From NCBI GenBank assembly GCA_963575745.1, contig CAUYUJ010022060.1:30001-94000 (forward strand): a DNA stretch of 64,000 nt, in the 5' to 3' direction. The number at the start of each line of letters is the position of its first letter. Position 1 is the first letter of the stretch. The notes beneath the pieces are model-generated. The model made no database searches. It had not been told where the DNA came from and worked only from the letters and a program-made list of their open reading frames with translations. A program made the position numbers and the translations under genes. Source of the DNA: Prorocentrum cordatum. Taxonomy: Eukaryota > Sar > Dinophyceae > Prorocentrales > Prorocentraceae. Positions 30,290 through 41,261 of the stretch are shown in pieces.

Positions 30290-30790
30290 ATCCAAGTGTA
30301 GCCTGCTCATAACAGCGCAGCTCCACAGTTGCGCGACGCAGAAAACGCGAGACCAATCCATCGATGGCCTCGTTGCGCCGCATCGTAAATTCGAAGAGTC
30401 CCCGAGTGGCCTGTAATCGTGACTACTCGCCGAAGGGCCCGGACTGGGTGGCTTCGCAATCAGGTTGGCCGTTGACCAGGCCTCCTTGGGCCATATCCGT
30501 GAAGCTCATAGAACAAATTGGTTCGCGAGTGGCGCCACCAAGTGGCGGGGTAGTTCGATTCAGCAAGCGCGTTTGCTGACGATAATGGCGGCGCACTGCT
30601 GGCCACTCTCCGTACGAATTGCAAGTACGCTCCAAACGACTACGTCTTGTACCCAATGACGAAACGGGTAGACAGACTCGCGTTCAGGCGACCAGACAGG
30701 TGGTTGGCGATTGCTGAAGACGCTTCTGCCTGCGCCTGCTCCACCACGGTGTCCGGTTCCTCCAGGCAGCACTGGTGAACCAGAGCAGGG
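30290..30790 (-). pseudogene. Decayed Ty1/copia-type gag region
   Basis: Minus-strand translation gives PPVWSPERESVYPFRHWVQD, VVVWSVL, QQCAAII, then after a frameshift PPLGGATREPI, MAQGGLVNGQ, and GPFGE, an in-frame TAG, SRLQATRGLFEFTMRRNEAI, DGLVSRFL. The sequence (YPFRHWVQD, QCAAII, LGGA.RE, GG.VNG, RL.A, IDGL..RF) is the pattern I recall for gag of copia-like elements abundant in dinoflagellates. Gag forms the virus-like particle of the retrotransposon. Stop and frameshifts show it is dead. Further possible gag sequence at 30794-31114 is not assigned. Confidence 0.58.
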
Positions 30791-31257
30791 CGGTCATGGA
30801 GGGGATGCCGATGCTGCCCCACAACGCCAAGATGGAGGTCCTCCGCAATGGAACTCAACCGCCATATGAGCTGCGCGAGCGCCCTGGAAGTCGGAGCTTG
30901 ACGGGGACGAACGCCAGCTCGAGACTCGGGACAACTGTTGTGACGTTTGAGCCGTAAGTCGGTGCTGCGGGTAGTGAAACAGGCTAATGAAAACAACAGT
31001 GCGTCGTTCGAGGTGCGCAGCCTTTAGCACAAGCTGTTCAGGGAATGGGCCGCGGTACCAATGCGGAGTGTCCCGTGGATCAAAGGCTGGAATCGTTCCC
31101 AACTCCGCTACCAATAAGAATTAGGGGGGCTGGTGGAACCGAGGAATTTTAACCTGGCAGCTATGTCCATGATAGCGAAGCTTGCTTCCTTCCATGAGAT
31201 GTGCGCTTGAACGCGCCGGCGCTGAACCAAACAGCGACAGCGCATCCAATTTGAGTG

Positions 31258-31306
31258 GGTAGGAGGAGGAGGAGGAGGAGGAGGAGGAGGAGGAGGAGGA
31301 GGAGCG
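31258..31306 (+). repeat. (GGA)n microsatellite
   Basis: About 45 bp of GGA. 31307-31505 is GC-rich with nothing recognised, then TCC triplets to 31590. Confidence 0.9.
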
Positions 31307-31589
31307 ATGACGCGCCCCCCGAGAGGGGGTCCCCCCAGGGCTCCAGAGCGCGTCGTCAGAGAGCACCTCGCCGAGGCCGAGGTCCGGCAGGCCCTGGGGC
31401 GCTCCGCCGCCGCCGCGGCGCGCGCGCCGATCGCGGCTCGCTGCGCGGCACGGTAGGAGGTCTGCGCGGCCGAAGCAGACAGTTGTCCGGAATATCCTCC
31501 ACGTCCTCCCTCCTCCTCCTCCTCCTCCTCGTCCTCGTCCTCCTCCTTCTCCTCCTCTTCCGCCTCGTCCTCGTCCTCCTCCTCCGCAT

Positions 31590-32250
31590 CATCACCATCA
31601 TCATCACCATCATCAACAACAGCATCATCATTGACAACAGCATCAACATCATCATCATCATCATCAGCAGCATCAGCATCAGCATCAGCATCAGCGTCAG
31701 CATCAGTATCAGCAGCATCATCAGCAGCATCATCATCACCATCGTCATCGTCATCATCACCATCATCATCTTTTCATCTTCATCATCATCGTCAGCACCA
31801 CAATTACCATCACCATCGCCATCGCCATCGCCATCCCCATCACCATCCGCATCCGCATCCGCATCACCACCGCAATAATCACAGTCGTCATCATCATGGC
31901 CATCTGCATTACCAGTAACATCATCATCATCAGCAGCATCATCAACATCATCATGATCACCATCACCATCACCATCACCATTAAGCATCATAGTTGTCAT
32001 CATCAACAGCATCAACCTCAACAGTAACATCAACATCAGCAGTATCGTCATCACCAACACCAGCATAACCATCACACGCTTGAGCATCAGCAGCACCATG
32101 CTACCAGCATGAACAACACCATCATCGTCATCATCGACCCCCCCTTCATCCTCATTCTCCTCATCATAATCCTCAGCATAGTCACCATCAAACTTATCAT
32201 CGCCATCATCGCCCTCATCATCGTCAGCAGTGCCACCAGTCCCCCTGCTT
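31590..32250 (+). repeat. (CAT)n / (CAG-CAT) compound microsatellite
   Basis: 660 bp of CATCAT, CAGCAT and CACCATC units. All long frames through it are artefacts. 32260-32735 has no supported feature except several ACATGTTTA-type repeats at 32645-32705. Confidence 0.93.
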
Positions 32251-32736
32251 CCCCTGTCATCCTCGTCCGCCTCCTCATCTCCCTCCGCCCAGCTGACTGT
32301 CCTCGGCACAGATCGACCGACGAGGGCCCTTCGTCGGGGGCGCGCAAACATGGATTAGCGAACCATGGATCTAGCGCACGGTCGCCTTTTCTATGGATCG
32401 AGGGAGGTGCCCTCCCGAAAGTGCGAACGGTGCCGCCTCCCTCGGCGGCGGAACTGCGGGATTTCCAATGGAAACGGGACCCGTCGCAAATCCACGCCTC
32501 CTTGATCCATGTTTGTGATCATATGACTTTTCCAAAAAGGCCGTCCAAGCCGTCCCACGGCTAGGCTTGTGGATGTCACGGCCATGGACACCCTAACAGT
32601 CCGATCATTGAGTTGTAATTGTGTTTAAAATGTTAGAAAAATGTCCTAAACATGTCTTGCACATGTTTAGATCATGTTTAAGAAATGTTTAAGACATGTT
32701 CTAGACATCCGGGAACTATTTGGCAACATGCCTCCT

Positions 32737-32907
32737 TTGGGGATGGACAGACCCCCTTTAGTAAAACGTGGCTTAGTGAAAACAACCTGAGGCCCAAACC
32801 TGGCGGGCGCAAGCCTGGAAAATGACGGCCACGGCGCCCTCTCGAGAACCGAAAACGGACAATTCGCTAATCGACGTGTCACTGTTGGGGGCTCTGTCCA
32901 CCTCCGA
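32737..32907 (+). mobile_element. Family A element, copy 6
   Basis: 171 bp flanked by CTCCT (32732-32736 and 32908-32912). Left arm GGGGATGGACAGACCCCC, right arm (inverted) GGAGGTGGACAGAGCCCCC, placing it in the same subfamily as copy 2. Confidence 0.9.
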
Positions 32908-33087
32908 CTCCTCTCCATTGATGGTCCTCCACAAGGCTAGGCGCGTCACGTCCGCGCTGAGGAGGAGCTTCTTCTCGTTGAGCCTCCTGCACGTCCTGCC
33001 CACCTCCAGGGGCGCGTCCTCGCCGGCGTCGGCCAGCGGGGGGGAGGCACCGTGCCCTGCCCATCCATCGGAAGAAGCGGGTCGAAC

Positions 33088-33243
33088 TAGGGCGGGCATG
33101 TCCTCCTGCAGGCGGATTCTGGACGAGAAATAAAACATCTTCAAAAATGCTCAGAACTAGTCAAGTCGAACCAAACAATCATCCCCGTAATATGTTCCGA
33201 CTATGTTTGGATATTCTTCCTGTGGACGGACATGCCCGACTCA
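33088..33243 (+). mobile_element. Family D element, copy 4
   Basis: GGGCGGGCATGTCCTCCTGC start; TTCCTGTGGACGGACATGCCC-type end, so both arms have GGGCATGTCC where D1 and D2 have GGCCTGTCC. No clear flanking duplication. 33244-33985 has nothing recognised. Confidence 0.78.
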
Positions 33244-33986
33244 ACCATCGTTCAGAAAAAAAGTGGGTAGAAGCATTACGTACTCTGCGTTTGGTAATAA
33301 GCGTGGGCTGGGCACACCCCACACCCACAACCCCGACAGCCCCAAATCGACGCCCGTCGCGGGCAAACAAGCCGCGCGACCCAGTCGGTACATGCCACCC
33401 GCCGCAAAAACCAGGCCCCTGGGGCACGGGCGGGGACAGGTTGACGCTGGCGTTGACAGGAAGGCGTTGGAAAACGACTCGACTCTCGAGCTAAGAGCGA
33501 TGGGTGAGTCCCTCAATGGCGCCCAGGGGCACTTGTAATCGAATCTGGGGGGAGCCTTCACTCGATCCCAAACGACACTTTGTCGTCGCGGGTTCGCGCA
33601 CAGCGTCGAAGCGAAGGTGGTCGGAGAGCGGAAACTAGGGAACGCGCGCGGCCGGGGATCACCCGTGTCATACGCAAACCCTTGGGCCGGGATGCGGGGG
33701 GAAGACGCGGGAGAAGGACGAGGGGGAGACGGAACGCACCTTCAGTGCGGGCGGACAAAGGGAGGCGTAGCGGCGGCGGCAAAGACGAGACCGCAAGGGG
33801 CGAGTGACAAGACAGGACGGGAAACGCAGGCAAAACGGACAGAAACGCGAGGGATATGGCAGAAATATTTGTTGTCGCCGCGGCAAGCGTCCTCGCCAAG
33901 TTCAAAGGCACACGTGGGATACACGTGGCCGAGTTGGGCACGGCGGCAGCGGGAGAAGGAAGAGCGCGCCGGAAGCGAGATGACTT

Positions 33987-33989
<3 letters not shown>

Positions 33990-34037
<48 letters not shown>
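33990..34037 (+). repeat. (AC)n microsatellite
   Basis: 24 AC units. 34040-34475 is GC-rich without a supported feature. Confidence 0.97.
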
Positions 34038-34040
<3 letters not shown>

Positions 34041-34479
34041 CACCTGAAGGCCACGACATTTGCAAGGCAGACTTGTCGAAGGGATGCCACGACCGAGAGC
34101 TACCTTCTGGGGGAACTGCCCGCACAGGGTGCCAGCCCGCAGGGCCGGCGAAATCTCGCCCCCACCTGCGGTCTCGGCCATCCCCCCCGCTGGGCATGCC
34201 CGCGAGTGCCGTCGTCGGGGGCCGGGGCGCCAACTTCGGTCAGAAGCCCAAGAGAATCGCCGCTGGGGGTGCCCTCGTCCAGGGAGTGCTGTCATCGAGG
34301 GCGGAGATGCCCGCGAGGGCCGCCGTCGGCGGTGCCGCGTCGGGGCTTCCCTTCCGCCGTTGATATGGTCCCCGCGGCCCCGAGCTCCGGAGGCGCTCTG
34401 GGGCGCTCACCCGCGGCGTACTGCAGGACTCCGGAGGGGTGGGGGGTCGCGCCGTTCCTGCGGACAGGGGCCCCCGAGA

Positions 34480-35000
34480 CAGGCCCAAGGGATCACAAGA
34501 GGACCTCAAGACGGTCCAGGAGGCCCCCGAGACGGCCGAAGAGCGCTCGAAGACGCCCGAGACAGCCTCGAGACGACCCAATAGGCTCCCAAGACGGCCC
34601 AAGAGGGCTCACAAAGGACCCCCAAGGGGGCCCCAAAATGGAAAATTCATGGATCCCCTAAAACGTTGCTGAAATCTGCGACCGTACCCTTGGCACGAAG
34701 TGGAGCGCCCCAAAGCTCACAGCTGTACTGCTGCTGCTGCTGCAGCCAGGCCTCCTAGAAAGACCCAGACGCACTCCCAGAAATTTCCAGTACCTCTTGG
34801 GGTGTGTCGCGTGCGTCTTCTGGACGCCAGGAAGGTCCCAAGACGGGCACACAGGGACAGAGGAAGCCGCACAGACGGCCCAAGAGAGACTCGAATCGCC
34901 TCAAGATCGCCTCCAGACACTCAAGATGGCCCAAAGACGGCCAAAGAGGCCCCTAAGCTCCACGGGGGCACCAAGAGCACCCTCAAAATGGCCCTAAGAT
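34480..35000 (+). repeat. J repeat block
   Basis: GAGGCCCCCGAGACGGCC and GCCCAAGACGG units at 34480-34660 and 34840-35000, separated by unrelated sequence. Confidence 0.72.
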
Positions 35001-35069
35001 GCCAAAAACAATGATTGTCCTGTACTTTTTTGCGATAGATTAACCTTCTCGCCTTGTTTCAGCTTGTAA

Positions 35070-35580
35070 CGCCCTAAGACGGCCCAAGAAGCTCCTGATA
35101 GCGCCCCACGACTGCCCATGAGGCACCCCCGGAGGGCTCCAAGACGCCCCAAGAGAGCCCCAAGACGACCCCAAGGCTGCCTGGCACCCACTTGGGCCCC
35201 AACTTGGCCAGAGAGGCCCAAGTGAGGAACACGGACGGACTTTTCGAGCCGTCCGCCCCAAGATGGCCCTCAGAGCTTCCCAGAGGCCTCCGAGCCCCCA
35301 CCAAGAGGCCCCAAGACGCCCCAAGAAGCCTCCGAGAGGCCCACCATAAGCCCCAAGACACCTCCAAGAGTTCCCGAGAGGCATCCCAGCAGACCCTCAC
35401 ATGCATCCAAGAGGCCTCTGGACCTCAGCCCAGGCACGGTGGCGGGATGGGCCGAAGGCCATGTGGTGTGTGTGCTGACGTTCTCACCATTTTGGTATTC
35501 CAAAGCTCCAAGACGACCCAAGAGGCCCCAGAGATCGCCCTGGCACGGCCCAAGATGCGCCAAAGCGGGCCCCACTTGAG
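35070..35580 (+). repeat. J repeat block with linker
   Basis: CCAAGA units, linker CAGGCACGGTGGCGGGATGG (35431-35450), then CGTTCTCACCATTTTGGTAT, which parallels 17778-17800. Confidence 0.77.
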
Positions 35581-35905
35581 CGACGATCAAACTGGATCTC
35601 ACGCGAGAAAACAAAGCGACCTTACGCGGTGGCTTACCTAGGGCTCCCAACTTCGCGCTTCGCGCTCCGCGAAGCGCGAAGCGCGAATAACTTCGCGCTC
35701 TCGCGCCGCCCCCCCAAAGGGAGAAAAGGAGGACGAGGAGGAGGGGGAGGAGAAACGAGGACCGCGAAGCGCGAAGCGCGAATAACTTCGCGCCCTCGGG
35801 GGAGCCCTTGCTTACGCAGGCCACCAGTGCGGCAGGCCACAAGGGAGACGAGGGCACTCTCGCGCGACCTGAAGCGGGCAAAGTACGCGCGCGAAGGACG
35901 GTGAA
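35576..35905 (+). repeat. Repeat N, copy 1, split by M
   Basis: TTGAGCGACGATCAAACTGG, TCTCACGCGAGA, GCGACCTTACGCGG, [M], CTTACGCAGGCC, GCGGCAGGCCACAAGGGA, CGAGGGCACTC. The same order without M is at 53101-53215. 35906-36820 holds nothing recognised. Confidence 0.78.
35638..35810. mobile_element. Inverted-repeat element M inserted in N
   Basis: 173 bp flanked by CTTAC (35633-35637 and 35811-35815). Ends CTAGGGCTCCC and, inverted, CAAGGGCTCCC. It contains the perfect hairpin CTTCGCGCTTCGCG-CTC-CGCGAAGCGCGAAG (35651-35681) and a repeated GCGAATAACTTCGCGC near each end. The N copy at 53160-53175 (AGCCTACGCGGGCC) is the empty site. Confidence 0.88.
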
Positions 35906-36827
35906 GACGAACTCCTTGTTTTGCGTCGCTCGCTTGTCCTCAACGAGGAGGGCCCCATCCTTCAGGGACCCAATCGGGGAGACGCAAAGGTGGGGCAGGC
36001 CCAGAGGTAGGGCCAGAAGGAACTCGCCCTTGACGGCCCCCCGGAGGAAGGAACATATCAGCCTCCAGGTGGGTTCGCTCCCTAGCCCCACCTTGGGCTA
36101 CCTCCCCCCCCCCGTACCGCGCGCACCAGAGGTCACTCCAACGAAGGGTCACTCTTACGTCTGATTTCAATGCATAACTCACTCGGTTCTCTGGCGGCCT
36201 CTTCGGCACTGTTGGAGCACCCAAGATGCGCTCTCGGCGAGGCGCATCTGCTGGAACGCATCCCGAGGCGGGAAAACCTCAAAGAAGCGACGAATACGTC
36301 CGAAAACACTGAGCCGCGCACCACGGGTCACTCGCGGGCTCCGCCCCCCAGGGGGGAAGGACGGGGGGGGAACCAGCTCAAGAGGGGGAAGCATCGAGCA
36401 GAAATCGGCGGACAAAAACACCTCCGATAGAAAATGGGCCCCCGACCATCGAGTCCGTACACCCCAGCGTTGGGTCGGGCTGGCGGGCCCCTGCCGGCGA
36501 TGTGCGGGCGATTGGGGATCGACGCGCTCTCCTCTGAGCCTATCCCCCCCTTGCTCCCGATCCCCCTGAGCGGAGACGTGTGCCAGTACCGCCTACCCAA
36601 AACGACAAAAGAACGGCTTAGGATGCCACACCGCGACGGGCATCCAGCTCTGCACGAGGGGGCAGCGCTCCAGCCACTGCGGGCGAGGGGCCAGGCAGTG
36701 CCCCACTTCTTTTCCCACAGGCGTCGAGGGCATCCACGAAGGGGACGTCAAAGATAGGAGGTCGCAAATCATGGCCCAAGGCATGTGCGCAGATGAGGGA
36801 CAACACGGGGAAGTGCTGGAATAATCC

Positions 36828-36900
36828 CACCAGCCCTTTGGGCGACAAGTGGTCTAACGAGATTCCTCTTCCCTCTTCCAAAATCCCTTTTCTCCTACGG
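36828..36900 (+). repeat. Repeat T, dispersed copy
   Basis: ATCCCACCAGCCCTTTGGGCG, GTGGTCTA, GATTCCTCTTCC; matches 40305-40375, and its first 25 bp also match the units at 39640-39720. Confidence 0.75.
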
Positions 36901-36966
36901 GGGGGTGCATCCTTACTTCCTATGATTAAACACCCCCACATCCCCACCTAGCCTGCCGATAACAAC

Positions 36967-38717
36967 GAGGATGCGCCGCTGGATCTCCCCACGGGGGGGG
37001 GGGTTTAGGACCCCCCCCACCTTCCCGATCCGTCGTCGGGGAACCCCCCCTTTCCCCCTCCCCCCCTTCCCGATCCGTCGTCGGGGAGACCCCCACCCCC
37101 TCCCCCCTTTTTCCCCGACCCGTCGTCGGGGACCCCCCTCCCCCTTCCCCCCCTTTCAAAAAGGAGGGGGGGGTCCGAACCCCCCCCCCTCCCCCCTTTT
37201 CGCCACGCCGCCCCCTGACTCCGGAACCCGACCCCCGCCACCCCTACCCCTAGTCCTCACCCTAACCCAAACCCCTAATCCCAACACCAACCAGTAACCC
37301 CAGCCCCAAAGAGTACTCACTACTCATTACTCACTACCCACTACTGACTACTCGCTATTCGCCACTCACTTCTCACTACCCCCTACTCACTACTCACGAC
37401 TCACTACTCCCTATCCACTACTCACTACCCACCACCCACGACTCGCTACTCACTACTTCCTACTCACTACTCCCTCCTCCCTACTCACTACTCACTGCTC
37501 ACTCCCCACTACCCACTATTCAATACTCACTACTCAGTCTCAGTAAGCACTACTCACCATTCCCTACTCACTACTCACTCATCACTACTCATTACCCACC
37601 ACCCACGACCCACTACTCACTACTCACTACCAACTACTCGCTGCCCACACATCACTACTCACTACCCACTACTCGCTACTCGCTACCCACTACTCCCGAC
37701 ACAATACTGACTACACAGTACTCAGTACTCACTACTCGCTACTCCCAGACTCGCTACTCAATACTCACTACTCACTCCCCGCTACTCACTACTCACTACT
37801 TAGTATTTACTACGACCTACACTAGTCACTACATAGTCTCTAGTCACTAGTCACAATTCACTGGTCACTAGTCACTACACACTACCCACTACCAACGACT
37901 CACCAGTCGCTACTCACTGCCCACTATTCGCCACCCACTTCTTACTACTCACTGCTCACTACTCCTTAATCCCTACTCCCTACTCCCTACTCACTACTCG
38001 CTACTCCCTACTCGTTATTCACACTACCCACTACTGACGACTGACTACTCTCTACTCACTACTCACTACTCGCTACGCCCTACTCGCTCCTCACTACCCA
38101 CTTCTCGCTACTCTCTACTCGCTACTCACTACTCACTACCCACTGCCACTACCCACTACTCGCTTTTCATCACTACTCACTACTCACTACGCGCTACGTA
38201 CTACTCAATACTCAATACTTACTACTCACTACTCACTACTCACTGCTCGCTACTCACTGCTCACTATTCACTACTCACTACTCACTACTCACTACTCCCT
38301 ACTCACTACTCACTACTCACTACGCACTACGCACTACCCACTACTCACTACTCACTAATCACTACTCGCCACCCACTATTCACTACGAACTAACCCACTA
38401 CCCACTGCGAACTACTCCCTACTCGCTACTCGCTACTCGCTACTCACTACTCACTACGCACTACGCACTACTCGCCACTCACAACTCACTTATCCGTACA
38501 CACTACTCACTATTCACTACTCCCTCCTCCCTACTCCCTTCATCCTACTCGCTCACCACTCACGACGCACTAACCCACTACTCACTACTCACCACTCCCT
38601 ACTCCTAACTCCGCAAGGGGGGTCCGGCTCCCCCCCCCCTTTTAAAGGGGGGGAGGGGGGGGGTTCTGGACCCCCCTCCCTTAAGTGTATTCAGGGAGAT
38701 CCTCTGGCGCACTTCCG
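36967..38717. mobile_element. FB2: foldback-type element with heptamer satellite core
   Basis: 1751 bp flanked by the exact 9-bp repeat GATAACAAC (36958-36966 and 38718-38726). Ends GAGGATGCGCC...GGATCTCCC and, inverted, GGAAGTGCGCC...GGATCTCCC. Next to each end are G and C homopolymer blocks; the left arm has three CCGTCGTCGGGGA units (37025-37125), the right arm CTCCC...TTTTAAAGGGGGG (38630-38660). The core is the ACTACTC satellite. No coding capacity. Same plan as FB1. Confidence 0.78.
37305..38600 (+). repeat. ACTACTC heptamer satellite (FB2 core)
   Basis: About 1.3 kb of CACTACT/CACTACTCACTACTC with many variants (CGCTACT, CCCTACT, CACTACC). It is preceded at 37255-37300 by CACCCTAACCCAAACCCCTA, which looks like degenerate telomere sequence. 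Confidence 0.95.
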
Positions 38718-39089
38718 ATAACAACCCCACCGTACCAACTGTAAAAAAAACAAACTCATTTTTCTCTCACGCTAACATGTCGTCGAATTGCGAAACATGT
38801 AACCAGAACTTGACGGAATGAGCATCGCTCGGGAAACCTTCAGCGGGTGGTCACGTCCTGCCTATCAAAAACAATACAGAGTCGACGTTGATTCGTCGAC
38901 GTGGACTTTCTTGTCGTCAGCGCTGCGAAGGAGAGGGAAAAAACTGCAGAAATGGGACGCGGCGCACATCACGCGGGTACACCTGCTCGTCAACATGGAC
39001 TTTCTTGTCGTCGACACTGCGGCCCGTCGGGCTGAAGAGCTGGGCGAGCTCCCAGGACACCCCGCGAATTCTCAAGAGGCGTTATCCTC

Positions 39090-39155
39090 TTCCTCCTCCG
39101 TGTCTCCCTCCCTCCCTCTCTCCCTTCCCTCCTCCTCCTCTTCCCCTCCTCCATG
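39090..39155 (+). repeat. Short (TCC)n tract
   Basis: CTCCCTCCCTC and CTCCTCCTC. 38730-39535 otherwise has no supported gene or repeat. Confidence 0.8.
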
Positions 39156-39538
39156 CGCGGCAGGAGCGAAACGATTGGCGGTACAACGCGCGCGGCTGGA
39201 ATGAAACGCGGCGCACTTCGCGCGCTGGACATGGTGTCGCCGACGATGCAACATGAGAGGCCGGAGCGGGGCGCGGCGTAAATCGCGTGCGGTTTTGTTT
39301 CTCGACGATGTTGTTCAATTCGCGGCAGGAATAGGACGCAGCTCATCGCGCGCTGAACGTCTAGCCGCCCACGATATAAAAAGAGCGACAGGCGTAGGCC
39401 CACTTATGTTGTGGGAGGGCCGGTTGGAGTGGACGGAACCCTCTGGTTCGTTCGAGCTGGCTAACTTGACCTCTCCCCTGACCCCTCCCCTGGATTTTTT
39501 CGGGCCCCCCCGCGAGGTGTCAGGGCGTCCAAAGCGGC

Positions 39539-39800
39539 CTCGGCGAGGAAGCCCACAGCATTAGTTTTACAAGAGTTTTGGCCCCAGTTTGGCCTCTTCG
39601 AAATGGGGGCTGAAAAATGTTCCACCAGCCCTCTGGGCGCCAAAGTCTTTGGTTGTACTTCGGTTTTGGCACCATGTTGGCCTCCTTGGGGGGGTCTCAA
39701 CGTCATCCCACCAGCCCTCAGGGCGCCAAAACCATTGGCTTTACTCAGGTGTTGGCCCCATTTTGGCCTCTTTGGGGGGGGGCTCAACTTTATACCACCT
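39539..39800 (+). repeat. 86-bp tandem repeat (T family), three units
   Basis: Units contain TTTTGGCCCCA.TTTGGCCTC, a G run, then CCACCAGCCCTC.GGGCGCC. The first is the most diverged. Confidence 0.85.
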
Positions 39801-39819
39801 CCTCCTTTGATCCATAGCC

Positions 39820-39965
39820 TTCAAGATGGCCCCATGAGGCCTTCCAGGCCTCCCAAGAGGGCCCCCAGAGAGCCCCGAGAGGGCCCCAAGACGGCATGTG
39901 CGACTTCTCGACATTCCGACGGCTCAAAACGGCGCAATATGCCCCCAGTATCGCCCAAGAAACCT
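39820..39965 (+). repeat. J repeat block
   Basis: CCAAGAGGGCCCC units and the header CTTCTCGACATTCCGACGGC (39903-39922), shared with 43575-43605. Confidence 0.72.
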
Positions 39966-39990
39966 ACTATTGATTTTTTTCCCTAACAGA

Positions 39991-40095
39991 AATAATTCGC
40001 TGAGCAATTAATGCTGTAGCTGTACTGTAGGGTGCTACAGTAAATAATTCGCTGAGCAATTAATGCTGTAGCTGTAGCTGTAGCTGTAGCTGCGA
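39991..40095 (+). repeat. 52-bp tandem repeat, two units
   Basis: AATAATTCGCTGAGCAATTA begins at 39991 and 40043, each followed by ATGCTGTAGCTG; the second expands to (CTGTAG)n. CTGTAG...CTACAG lies between. A related AAATAATTCCGAAACCAATT occurs near 43235. Confidence 0.85.
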
Positions 40096-40127
40096 CGAAG
40101 CTTTCGCGCGGCGTTTTTTCTGTTTTT

Positions 40128-40300
40128 TACGACGCCGGGAGGTCTGGGCCAGGAAGGAAAAAGGAGTTAGAAAGGAATTTGATAAGGGATTTCAAAAGTT
40201 AGAAAGGAATTCAGCTTTTTTCTGCGTTAAATTTATTTTTTACGACGCCAGGAGGTCTGGGCCGGGGAAGAAAAAGGAGTTAGAAAGGAATTTTATAAGG
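40128..40300 (+). repeat. 118-bp satellite, two detached units
   Basis: Two copies of ACGACGCC(G/A)GGAGGTCTGG with GGAGTTAGAAAGGAATTT. They are separated from the main array (41262) by a T copy (40305-40375), J repeats and a TCC tract. Confidence 0.85.
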
Positions 40301-40434
40301 AATCCCACCAGCCCTCTGGGCGTAGGTGGTCTAGAGCAGATCCTCTTCCACCCCTCCCTCTTCCCCCTTGGGGAGGGGTTTACCCCTCCCCCTACCCCCT
40401 CCCCTGGACCTGGACGGGGGGGGCCGCGGGTAGT

Positions 40435-41010
40435 TAGAGCGTCCAAGATGGCCCAAGACGGCTCCAAGAGCGCCTCAGAGAACCCAAGATGAGCTCCAAG
40501 ATGGCTCAAGATAGCGCAAGATCGCTCACGATGGCTCCTAAGATGGTTCCAAGAAGCCCAAAGACGGCCCCAAGATAACTCCAAGTGGCCAAACAGCTCC
40601 CCAAGGAGGCCCCGAAGAGGCCAAAATCGTCCCAAAACCTAAGGAAAATCAATGATTTTTGCTTTCTCGCCTTTTCGCTTCCGATGGCCATCCGAGGCCT
40701 GGAGATGGCTCCAAGATGGCCCAAGAGGGCCCCAAGAGAGCCCCAAAAGAGCCCCAAGACGGCCCCAAGAGCGCCCAAGAGCACTCCAAGAGCGTTCCAA
40801 GAGGGGTCCAAGAGGCGATTTTAGGGGCTTCCGAGGGGGGACGCTAATTAAACCCCCCCTCTTGTTTGATCGACTCCCTCCAAGATGGCCCCAAAAGCGC
40901 CCCGAAGGCTCCCCAGAGCGCCTCAAGAGGGTCCCAAGAGGCGCCCAAGATGCCCCAAGGCGCCCAAAAAGCCCTCCAAGAGGCCCTCAAAAGACCCCCA
41001 AGAAGCTCCT
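40435..41010 (+). repeat. J repeat block
   Basis: CCAAGATGGCCCAAGAGGG units in two arrays, with ordinary sequence at 40620-40690 and 40820-40875. Confidence 0.75.
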
Positions 41011-41014
41011 TCCC

Positions 41015-41145
41015 CTCCTCCTCCTCCTCCTCCGATTCTTCCTCCTTCTCCGTCCTCCTCCTCCTCCTCCTCCTCCTCCTCTTCTCCTCCTCCTCCTCCT
41101 CCTCGACGACGACGACGACGACGACGACTCCTCTTCCATCCTCCC
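41015..41145 (+). repeat. (TCC)n then (GAC)n microsatellite
   Basis: CTCCTC blocks then GACGACGACGACGACGAC at about 41106-41127. Confidence 0.93.
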
Positions 41146-41261
41146 CCTCTCGGGGTCTGTGACAGCTTCCCCCGCCCTTTGTTATTCTGCATGCTCCCCG
41201 ACTTCCCTGATCACCTCAACTCCCCTGAGCATCGTTTCTGGATGGGCTGGTGGGGATACGC

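Noticed and set aside
31356-32351. 331-residue Asp/Met-rich frame over 31.4-32.4 kb
   Set aside because: A translation of a CAT microsatellite in the minus direction, with no non-repetitive domain.
37255-37300. Interstitial telomere from CCCTAACCC-like units
   Set aside because: Too short and irregular, and within a C-rich arm of FB2 where such strings arise by chance.
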